A stretch of 64,000 nt of DNA from contig NC_088778.1 of assembly GCF_954871325.1 (NCBI RefSeq), forward strand, positions 33,740,730 to 33,804,729. The letters run 5' to 3'. The notes below the pieces were generated by a model. That model was not told the origin of the DNA. It saw only the letters and a list, made by a program, of their open reading frames with translations, and made no database searches. Positions 38,041-49,800 of the stretch are shown piece by piece. Position 1 is the stretch's first letter. Each line of letters starts with the position of its first letter. This DNA comes from Gordionus sp. m RMFG-2023 (Eukaryota; Nematomorpha; Gordioida; Chordodea; Parachordodidae). The translations under genes were made by a program, and so were the position numbers.

Positions 38041-38351
38041 AACGGGGTTTTTTTTTCATCCATAATTAGATATCACAAAAATGTGGTAATATTTTAGTCA
38101 GGCATGAATATATATATCCCGGAGACTATATATAAAAAAATCCTCAAAATATTGTTTAATTTTATATTAATTCTATATTCATGGAGAACTAAAGAAAACA
38201 AACAAGAGAAAGATGTAATCAATTACATTTGCCATTTAAAAACGTTCATAGGAATTTTTATATCATTGAAATTAAATTACTATCAATACTTGTATTTCTT
38301 TTTTAAAAAAAAAAAAAATTCCTATCCTGTATGGGATAATGCCTAAAACCT

Positions 38352-38651
38352 AATGACTTAGAAAGAGCGTCGCTGAAATGCAAATCAGCTGGACCCGCCA
38401 TTTTGGTAATCCCTAATAGTAATTATTCTCATATTTTTTAAAAAAAATTACTATTAAATTGATAACTTTGCTTCCTTATTATCTCGATGATCGGGCAATT
38501 CTTCAATAAAAGTTTAAGACAATAGCAATACATTAGCCTCTCATTTAAAATTTCCAAAATGGCGTTTCCAGCTGTTTTTCATCGATGTACCACTTTTAAA
38601 TGAATGCATGGTCAGTCTAGGTATTATTATTATTATTATTATTATGTCATT
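38352..38651 (-). mobile_element. Family M MITE, copy 5 (inverted)
   Basis: CAGCTGGACCCGCCATTTTG in the left arm, CAAAATGGCGTTTCCAGCTG in the right, end GTCAGTCTAGGTATTATTAT expanded by ATT repeats before ATGTCATT. The left terminus is eroded. Confidence 0.72.
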
Positions 38652-39239
38652 GTACCCAATATTGGTTTGCCCCTTATTTTTATTATTTAATTTCAATAAT
38701 AAAACATTTTCTTTTCTCCTTTTTATAAGATATAAATTTGATAGAAAAGAACTAATCTTTAAAAATTATTTGTAAGTAATTTTCGATTTTTTATATAGTA
38801 TATATATAGCAGAGACCATTTTTTTAAAAAATTCATACAACATGAATTATTATATTCGTCAATTAGATATGGTTATAATGATTATATGTAGTTATGATTA
38901 ATATAATGTTTGGTGAAAGTTCACACTAGCTAACACTCATAGTATCTATTTACATGATAAAATTATAGTTTTCCTGCCATGGAATAAATACGCAAAGGAT
39001 TAAATACATTATTATATAATATATAATTATATTTTTTATTAATTAAAATATCATTTATATTTTTTTTATATAAATACATAGTGTATTTTCAAAATATTAT
39101 TTACACAAATTTTTTATAGTATCAATTTGTTAATATACTAAATATCTGTTTAGAATATAAAAAAAATAATATGCTAATATACTTGCTTATTAAATGATAA
39201 TACTCGCCGAAAAATATGATAAAATACGAAATAATGAAT

Positions 39240-39439
39240 TTTTTGTATATACCAGGTCGAATATAATTTTAAAAAAATTTCGAGCCGGGGCCTAAAAAAA
39301 ATTTTTTTTTAAATCCAGGCCGGGCCGGGCCGGGCCGGGCCGGGCCGGGCCGGGCCGTAAAAAATTTTTGAAAAAAAATCCGGGCCTGGCCGTTTTTTAA
39401 TCTAGGCCGGGGTACAAATGGTACCTCTGCAGATCTCTG
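39240..39439. mobile_element. GC-rich hAT-like element G
   Basis: Right end GGTACCTCTGCAGATCTCTG; the core holds eight tandem CCGGG units and AAAAATTTTT spacers. The left end is not clear. Confidence 0.6.
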
Positions 39440-39479
39440 ATATATAGAGATGAAATTTAAAATAATTATTTCTTATAAA

Positions 39480-40690
39480 AATATACCAGATTTTATTTCC
39501 CCCCCCCCCCCCCAAGAATGACACCAATACTATTGTTATCTCAAGATAATTAAATTTCCTGATTTTCAAATTGAGAATGAGAAATTTAAATATATTTTAA
39601 ATTTTCTCAAGGTTATAAATAATTGCGAAAATTAAAATTTATATAAATTTTTACCATAATTTACAATATATAATATCCTAAATAACAATTAAAATGTGTT
39701 GCTAGAAATTTCCAGCTATACTTTGTTATCTGGAATAATTACAATTTTCCTATTTTTCAAATAAGAATTTTTTTTTAAAGGAAATTGAAAAAATAATTAA
39801 AAAAATTTCTCAATGTAATAAATAGATCATAATTTTTAATTATATATACAACAATCTAATGCTACTATACAATTGAACAATGTGTTCTAGGGAAATTAAG
39901 GGCGAAGCATTCCCGACCTGAAGAGGATTTTAATTAGCGATTATAAGAAATTCCCCCCCCCCCATGCATTGAAAGAAGATAATAAGGAAGGCCTCATGTT
40001 AACTGTATTTAGAGTGAGGAATATTAGTGCTGTTTAGCTTCTTAATTATCACATTAGAGATATTCAGAAAGGAGGAATCATCAATCTTAACAAAGCCATA
40101 AGCAAAAGGCGACTTATAGCGGGTGAACCCCATCGAAGCATTCTAAAACTTTTCGTTAGTAGATTTCTCTCAAAATCTGTCGGTCCAATTTTCTTGAGCA
40201 TTGAATCTTCTCCAGTGGCACCTGCACTTTCTCAGTGATGGAAGCAGAATATATTTCACCCACCCCCCTTCCCAAAAAAACAACTTTTTTGACTCCCAAC
40301 ACAAAAATAATTTTTTATTGCTGCAACTTTTAATATATATAATGTATATATGTTAAAATACATTTGAAAATAATTTTTTTTTTTTAATTATAATAAATTT
40401 AAGACAAATTATAAGGAGGAGAGAAAAAAATAGCATAAGAATTTATAATTTCTTCAATAAGTTCCACATTGATAAAATGGTTTTAAATTATTAAGAAAAT
40501 GATATTTAACTGTATTAAGGTAGTTGGAAAATTTCCTTTTACAAAAAATAAGAATTAGAAAAAAATATTTTTTTAAATTGATCAATGGGTATTTTTTAAT
40601 TTTTTTTCAAATAGTGGATTGGATAATGTTAGAGATAATTCATTTCACATGTAGAATAAATATTTCAATATATATATATTTAATATTTTT
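39480..40690. other. Intergenic DNA downstream of gene A
   Basis: AT-rich with C tracts at about 39,499 and 39,955. I see no gene and no clear mobile-element ends. Confidence 0.5.
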
Positions 40691-40730
40691 TGCAGATAGA
40701 ACAATTATATATTGGGAATCTTCTTGAAGT

Positions 40731-40813
40731 CTATTTCCATGGTGGTCGTGTTCTTGGAGTATTCAGATTTATCGGAGTTCTAAATGTTATTGGAGGCCTT
40801 ATTGTTGGAGGTC
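40731..40813 (-). CDS. Gene A exon 4: Pro/Arg-rich tail and stop
   Basis: Acceptor ATAAAG; encodes GPPTIRPPITFRTPINLNTP, then RTRPPWK and TAG. Aligned to gene B exon 4 (APITIRPPIIRSPI). Confidence 0.78.
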
Positions 40814-43800
40814 CTTTATAAAATAAATATAATTTAAGTATTTTAATGATTAAATAAATTTATTTTTAAATATATATTTTAAATTAAAAAATTTATAGGC
40901 TAAAATTTCGTCAATTTAAATAGTTTCATTTTACTGTTCACATTTTAATTTCCCTTTCGAAAACAATGTATATAAATTTCCAGTTCAAAACTATTCAAAA
41001 TGGCGAATACAGGGCTCTAGACCAATGACATAATAATAAACCTAGACTGACGCTGCATTCATCGAAAGCGTACATCGATGAATAACAGCTGGGGACGCCA
41101 TTTCGATTACCCCGTATCATTATTAAAAAATATTTTAAACGAGAAGCCAATTTATTCCTATGTCTGACCCAAAATTTATTAAAGAATTGCCTGATCATGT
41201 GATCATAGAGATGATAAGGAAGCAAAGTTTATCAATTTAATAGTATAGTCTAACAGAACAATTACTAAACGAGTTATCAAAATGGCGGCTCCAGCTGTTT
41301 TGTATTTCGACGAACGCTTTCAAATGCGTTATTATGAATAGCATCGTCAGTTTAGGTATTGTTATATGTCATTTGGGCTAGACCGAACTCGAAAATGTGA
41401 AATCTTTATTTTTAAAACCTCAAGCGAGTTACCGAATTAAAAATAATCGATTTTTTTAAATTTCAGGGGCCCTAGAAATTTATTTCGAATTTTTTTCTGA
41501 ATAAGCATTTTTTTTTATTCAAAGAATGAAGAAATCGTTATTGGAACCTGGGAGATGTGGATGCAAAGAAAATTTTTACTTTTCCTTTTCCTTTTTGTAT
41601 CCACGGGGAAAAATATTTTCCAAAATATTTTTGAACAAACGATAGAGTCTACCAAATTCTATGATGACCTGTTTGTGTAGTATTCATTAGTGTTGTTAAA
41701 CGACAACTCAATATTTTAGCCAGAGAATTTTCAAGATTTCGGTAATAAATGTTCCTAGAACCTTAGATTCCTTCTATGAACAAAGTCTCCAGGGTTTGCG
41801 TATTATTTTTTCCGGATAAAAATATTGAGTCAGCCGGTTTTTAAAAACTGGCTCGAAACGTGCCGGTTAACAGCACTCATATTAATAAAGTCATACGTAA
41901 CACATGGCTCTATAAACTGCAATCTTTAAAATATCAAAAATTTCCCCGATATTTATATATAAAAGCACTATCGGCCTCGGTGAGGATTATAGTGTTCCAA
42001 ATCCAAATCCTTTTTCCCCCGTTTGATCAGAATAAACGTTTTTAAAAAAATATAATACTAGGGTGTCTACTTTCAACCAATAATTTTTTTTTTTATTTTA
42101 TCGAAAGATGATGATTCTTAGAAATAATATTAAAGCATAAAATTAGTATCTCAGAAAACTTATTTTCTTCGTGGAACAAAAAAATAAAAAATAAATCTTA
42201 TCCTCATTAAATAAAGTGAAGAATGTTCCATAATAAATTGCCTATATAAAAAAAAACTAGTTTTTTAATTAGAATTAACAAAAATAAAAATTATAAATGC
42301 TAGATATTTGTAATTTCTTAACTGTTTTTAAGGATTTTGGAGCGCTTTAAGACATGGAATATAATATAAGAATAAGAATATGAATAAGAATAATTCTATA
42401 CGATTTTTTTTTCACTTATTGTTTATCTTGACATAGGAGGGGATAGTATTGAAGAACTGATTTCGAGAAAAAAAAAATTATAATAATAAGTTGGACGTAT
42501 GTCATTTCAATATCAAATGCCGGCATGTTATAAAGGTAAATTTTTCTAATAATTATGGAAGTAAGAAATATTAACTTCTCAGGAATCAAGGTTATTCTTA
42601 GTTATCACAAATTAAATCTTATATAGTAATATAACTGCTAAGGGGAAGTTAAGCTTCCACCTAATAAGACCTTTCGAATATCGGATTAAAGCAGGGAGAT
42701 ACTACTTCAAATGTCATTGAAAATGATATTATATTAAAGGAAGTAAAAATGTGATATTTTTAACAAATAAAATTTAAAAAATGTATTTTAATTATGGTAT
42801 TTATTGTTTAATGTAGTGTTGTTAAAAAGTCGAGTTTACCCGACTCAGAGTCAAGTCACGAACTCAAGTCGACTAGAGGACGAATAGTTCTATGAACATG
42901 AGTCGCCAACATGGGTCGACTAGAGGACGAATATTTCAAATAGGTTATTATTATTAATTAAACTATTTGTTCTGTTTTTTACATTTTTTAAATTTAAACT
43001 TCCAACCTGAGTCGTGAATACTAACTAGAAACTTGAGTCGACTAGAGGACGAATAGTTCCGTTAACTTGAGTTTTCAATTTGAGTCAATTATTCTAATAT
43101 TTATTTATTTTAATTTTCTCCCATTTTCCCTTATTTTCCTCAATTTTCATTTTCTATCTCTACATACACCAATAATTTTTTTTATAACATTATACTCGTA
43201 TTAGATTTAATTTCTTGAATTCCCTAATAGAATTCTTCTATTTTTGTTGGTAAAAATTAAAATTATTTAGCTAACATTTTGTTACCATCCTACCTATAAT
43301 AACTTAAAATTTGAAAACAATATATATGTATATATACATCAGAGACCTGTACCCAGGCCGGTCTGGGCATAAAAAGCCATTATAGCTATAATCCATGCCG
43401 AGCCGGGCCTGATATCTTCTCAAGGTCTTTGATATACATAATATAGTAATATAATTTTTGAAATGGACACCATAAATATAAATGCTATACGAAATACACA
43501 TTGTATATATATATATAAATATGGAAGTTCTATAGGCACCTTTAACCTAAAAGTGCATACGATATATCACTAAAAACAATCAAAATAATAACTATTAATA
43601 ATTCAAAATATATCTTATATATTTTAAAAGAAAAAAAAATGTGAAAATAAAAATAATAAAATTATATTTTTATAAAAATTTCTAACATATCCCCAAAGGG
43701 AGTATTGTTAACAAATTTATATTATGCCAAACCACCGAGATATGGCTAATAGAATGTCAAAAGCCTTTCTGCCGCCTATCAGTGATATCTTCAGTTATAC

Positions 43801-46800
43801 TAAGGCTGCATTCAAAGTGGAGACGGACGCGTTTTTTTACATCCGTTCCGATAAAAGACAATTCCATTTAAAAATGCTATATATGTTCATAGTGCGTCCG
43901 TTCCGCTACCTTCCGTCTTAAAACGTATCCGGCAAAATTTTGAAGTCAAAACATTTCCACTTTTTGAATCCGGCAATTTTTTTAGAGCGTAAATCAATAT
44001 ATATCATTTTTAATGAGATTGACTTTTCACTGAAAGGATGTAAAAAACGGATCTGTCTCGACTTTGAATGCAGCCTAATACTATTTTGGTTACAATCTTA
44101 AAATGGGGTCGTTTTTAAAAAAAATCCGCCCAATGGTGAGGGGTACCTAATAGTGTCCATCCCCCCCCCCATCTTAGCAAAATCCTTGCTACTCCTAAGA
44201 ATCAGTGGTATTTATCTTTACTTATACAAAATTTTTGAAAATTTTATCGTTATAAAAAGAAACAAATTTATATAAAAATTGATCATTACTATAAAGTTAC
44301 TGAATGGTATTAATTCGTAAAATTACGCCAAAAATCAAATTTAATTTATTTTATTATTTAAAAAGTTCGAATAAGAAATATAATCTAACTTACCGAAACA
44401 TCGGCAAGTACGACATCCTCTTATATCTACCCTAGGTACACATCCGGGTCTGCAACGAACGAAGGGCGGGCATCGTGGCGGACCTACAGCGTTTTTTTAA
44501 TAAATAATTCCGCATTTCGTAAATAATTAATATACTTTGTAATAATATAATATAGTAAATTCATTATATAATACGAAAGAATTATGCGCATTGTAGAAAA
44601 TGTAAAAATTAATATCTGCGCGAAGTAATTTTCGGAAGGCTAACTTAAAATAATTGAACTTAAAAAAAGGTTTGGAGCTAGAGAGGCCAAGGGGAAAGCT
44701 ATTATTTTTTAAATAAAATTAGAGAGTTTCCCTTTCTTGAAAAACTAAAAAGAGGGTAACTGCAGCGATGTACGGAATATATCAGAGTTGTTAAAAGATA
44801 CTTTTTAAATGGATCTAGATACAGATACAAATATATAGTCTAAAAAGTTATCTAGATCCGGATAGTTACATCCTCTAAAAATGTATCTAGATACAGATAC
44901 AATTTCCAAAAATCTATCTAGATACAGATACCACATTTTTACATCTAGATACAGGATATAGATACTTGTGTCTAGATACAGGATAAAGATACTTGTATCT
45001 AGATACTTTAACAACCCTGGAATATATATTATATATATACTCCGCTATGTTTTAATAAGTAACCATAAATAACATGTAAGATATGTATAAAATAAACATA
45101 TAGAAAATATAATTTAAAAGCCATATGAAAAACTATTTTTTAAAAAAATATATAAATTCAGGGCCGATTTTATGTTTGATCAAAAGAAGACCTAGAAATT
45201 GTTGTTTTAAGGGCTCTTTCGTTTTAATTGGTCTGATTAGGGATCTGACCTCTTTCCTAAATGAGTAGTTTGTTAATACTACGATGGGGTATAGATATAT
45301 TGTTGTTGGCTAGATGTAAAATTTTTGTTAATGAACTAAAATGTTATAAATGTGGGTTCACTTCCGATGACATATTATAATACCTAGACTGACGTTGCAT
45401 TCGTAATAATGCGTTTGAAAGCATCGTTGAAATGTAAATCAGCTGGAACCGCCATGGTGATCCTAAAAGAGGCACCCCATTGATGTTTATTATTACCACC
45501 GGTAGGATCATGGATCTCGCCCTTAGTGTTTAACGGATGGTCACCATATGCTGTCAATGGACTGGTTGGCCTAATTTTTTGGTAGTCCCTTACTTGTCCA
45601 TATATTAAATATCATCAATGACGCCTGTTGCACCAGTGTCAAAATCAAATTCAACCACTTAATTCCTTTAATCTCTGCAGTCTCAGTTTTGCTCGATTCT
45701 GTCGATTTTGCTGAATCTGCCATTTATTATGAATTGAATCACTTTGATGACACTCTTACATAAATTTGAATTCTTTGATTTTGCAAACAACCTGTTTTTT
45801 TTACATTTGTTACAGACAGCATCATCCTTCCCGGTTATGAATGAACCAATGACGTATAATAATACCTAGACTGGCGATGAGTTCAATAAATTTGTGCATC
45901 AATGAAAAACAGCTGGGGACGCCATTTTGATAACCCATATTATCTTTTAAAAATTTTAAACTAGAGACCTATTTATTCCTATTGTCTGACGCGAACTTTA
46001 TTAAAAAATTGCCCTGATCATCGAGATCGTAAGGAAGGAAAGTTATCAAGAGAATTAATTTCTATATTGGTTACCAAAAATGGCGACTCCAGCTGATTTG
46101 CATTTCGCGCTTTCAAGCGCATTATAATGAAGGCATCATCGTCAGTCTAGGTAATTGTTATATGTCATATCGATATTATTAGCTATAAAAAAATCAAAAA
46201 TAAATAAAAATATATTTTTAAAAAAATCCGGGTCGGGCCGGAAAAAATATTTGAGAAAAAAATCCGGGCCCGGCCGGAAAAAATATTTGAGAAAAAAATC
46301 CGGGCCCGGCCGGAAAAAATATTTGAGAAAAAAATCCGGGCCCGGCCGGAAAAAATATTTGAGAAAAAAATCCGGGCCCGGCCGGAAAAAATATTTGAGA
46401 AAAAAATCCGGGCCCGGCCGGAAAAAATATTTGAGAAAAAAATCCGGGCCCGGCCGGAAAAAATATTTGAGAAAAAAATCCGGGCCCGGCCGGAAAAAAT
46501 ATTTGAGAAAAAAATCCGGGCCCGGCCGGAAAAAATATTTGAGAAAAAAATCCGGGCCCGGCCGGAAAAAATATTTGAGAAAAAAATCCGGGCCCGGCCG
46601 GAAAAAATATTTGAGAAAAAAATCCGGGCCCGGCCGGAAAAAATATTTGAGAAAAAAATCCGGGCCCGGCCGGAAAAAATATTTGAGAAAAAAATCCGGG
46701 TCCGGCCGTACTAATGGTACCTCTGCAGATCTCCGATTTTTATTTGATTTAAGAATATCTTTAATTATAAAAAATTTGAAATTTTAATTAATCATAAACG

Positions 46801-49800
46801 AGAAATTAAATATATAGGATTCAAATAATTCCTTGAACCCGAGCTAAACCCCCAAATCAAATCCGGGTTCGAAAATATTATCTCGACCGAACCCGGATAG
46901 TATTTTTACCGAGTTCACAGCTGTGATTAACGCCCAACTCACCTTAAATCTTTTTTTTTTCGGTTAGCCTTTAGATCAAGGAGGGGCTTTTAAAAATATT
47001 ATTATTTAAAAATGATTGACATTAATTTTGGAAACCGAACTCGAAATAGTATTTATTTTATTTTATTTTTTTTAAATGTCCGAAAATATAATTTTTAATC
47101 GTTTAAAATATATATGTATATATATATGATTGAACTTATTACATCGGCAAACTCGACATCCGCGTGGACCAATCCGAGAAAAGCATCCGGGTAAACAACG
47201 AATAAAAGGGCATCGCGTTCCGCCTACGCCTAATCCTACTGCACCTACATAAATGTTTTGAAATAAAAACTGATATTTCATATTAATTAATACTACTTGT
47301 AATATAACCAATTTTAATGGAGGTCCTACATGCCAGGCTCTAAGCCCGGCCCGGTCTGGCCCTATTTTAATTTTTTTTAAATATACCCGGGCCGGGTCGG
47401 GTCGGGCAACCGTGCTGTGCAAATGGTACCTTTGCAGGTCACTAAATGGAGGGTTATAAAATAAGTTTCTAGCGTATATTATATCATCATTTTTATCGAT
47501 ATTACTATGTAACCGAAATTAACTTCCAATATCAAATTCTCCTATCGTCGACAATTTAAATTTTAAATTAATTTTTTGAAAAAAAACTTAGATTTTTATA
47601 AATGAAGAATTTTTTTTAAATATAAATTTGAATTACAAAAATTCAAAAATTAAATTTAAATTTAAATTTAAAAGATTTTATAATTTTAAAGGATTAATTA
47701 TAGAATTATATATATATATATTTTAATAAACTTTTATGTGTTATTTATTTTATATAAAAAGCGAAAGTAACGAAGGAGATACTAACTTTGTAAATAAGTA
47801 ACGAGCTATCGGTATCTCTATTTTTCTTCAAATAACACAAAACGCTTGTTTTTATAGACAATATTAACACATTATTTTTGAATCTATAAATATTAATTTC
47901 ATATATGTATTTTTTAAATTCATTGCCTTTCAATAACTAATGCTTCGTTTTCAGTTGCCACTCGATTCTTGTCTTGGTAAGAGATCAATTTCTTTCTGAA
48001 GAAGTAGTAGAACTAGCTAGGAGTTATTAGTAAAATGTCACTTCTCTTAATAAGCAAGAAGTGCAAAGCCCATTCTCCTGACTTGAAGCCATAATCTGAA
48101 TTGCTTCTTATAGTAGTTACCAAATTGTTGTATCTATTTTTTGCTAAAATGGATAGTGAGACATGGGTAGTAAGAGCTTTTTTTTTTAATTTGACTCTTA
48201 TTGATAATACTTTTTTGAAATTCTCTCATAATAACATAGGATTTCTACGACGAAATTTTCTTCAAATCGAAAATGGAAGAGTGGTGAGGAATTAATAGGA
48301 ATGCTTTATCTTATTAAATATATGAGGGTCGGGTAAAGTACGAGGGATGGAGGTGGACCGTGAGGTAAATATTATCTCGAATTCTACTTGTTTGCTGATA
48401 ATTATTAGGAATTATTGAAAGTAGCCAGTGGCGTAGCTAAGAATTTTCTTTAGAGGGGGTCCATACATATAAAAGCCTGGGGAGCTTCGACCCCCAGGCC
48501 CCCTTTAATGGGCCTTCGGCCCTTTTGCCCTACAAATCATAACCATATCTTCGATAATATATGATAAATATATTTTTAAATGCATCAATAATTTGTTTTA
48601 TAATTTAGTAGATTATTCTCAATGACTTTATAATAATACTATCCAGATTAATTTCAATAGTAATATAATATGCTTCCACAAACATCAAAACCAGAAAAAT
48701 ATAAATATTATTGGTATTTATTTGATATAGTCACCACTTATAAGTCTTTTGAACGTATAATCTAAAAATAAATTTTTGCTCTGGGAGGGGTCCAAACCCG
48801 AAAACCACCCCGGTAGCTACGCCACTGAAAGCAGCTATTAAGATAAATTATCGTTTTATTTATCGTTAAGGTTTGATCATTATTCAATAAAGAATGTCAT
48901 TTCAAATAACTCTATAATTTCCTGGTATTTAGAAGTTGCATTAATAGTTGGAGTCAACACATGTTATCGGAAGAGTCTATAAGAAGAACTCTAAGGAATC
49001 GTGTGGCGAAACACAACCCTTCAAATTCTGGAGAATTAGGAAGGTCTAGTTATGGACGGCTTAGCATTTATTCCCTCATGTGATATGGCTAATGCAATAA
49101 TATTGGGCCTCGTTTTCCTCCGGAAACAAACTCGAAACACTAATCAGTGCACTCTACCCGATGAATAACGCAAGATGGAATCATAGTCGTTTCTAAAACT
49201 GGTAGAAAATAAACACCTATCGATCTGGTTATTGATTTTTTTTTAAATGAAACGCCAGGCGGCTACCGACCAAACCAAACGTGAACGATGGCGTGTGGAT
49301 AGATGGACACCGAAAATCTGAATCGCAGAGTTATATAATACCCAGATTCGGTCACGCTAATATAATATAATCGGAATTTGGATAAATTAATAGTTTAATA
49401 AAGGCAACAGAAATCCGCTAAATGTCAATCAATTTTTCCGTATCAAATAAATATGGATAATTTTAAGGTATAAACGGTGACACACAAACAAAATTTTTTA
49501 AAAAGAATTATGTGTCATGAGAGATATTAAAGTGTTAGTCGTTCTTCTTCTTCTTGTTAAGGCAGAATAAAAATATTCGATATCCACGCGCAGGCGCGTG
49601 CGCAGCGGGGGAAAGAGGTAGGGGTACAAACCCCCCCCCCCCCCAGCCAAAAAATGCAGATGCCGGATTATATTTTTCAAAAATATTATTTTTAATATTA
49701 ATAATTAATATTTGTTAAATATTTATTCCTATCTCATATATACATTTAATTACATTTATTTATCACATTCATCTACTAAGGTATTTTATCAATTAATTTC

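Noticed and set aside
37651-38063. Three overlapping FYIV/FILF repeat frames
   Set aside because: 12-bp AT repeat open in all three minus frames; not protein-coding.
46155-46787. 210-codon frame of KKSGPGRKKYLR repeats
   Set aside because: The 36-bp minisatellite is a multiple of three without stops; no splice or start context.
47985-48130. HSPDLKP as a Tc1/mariner catalytic motif
   Set aside because: Too short, followed by a stop, and not preserved in the 58.1-kb paralogue.
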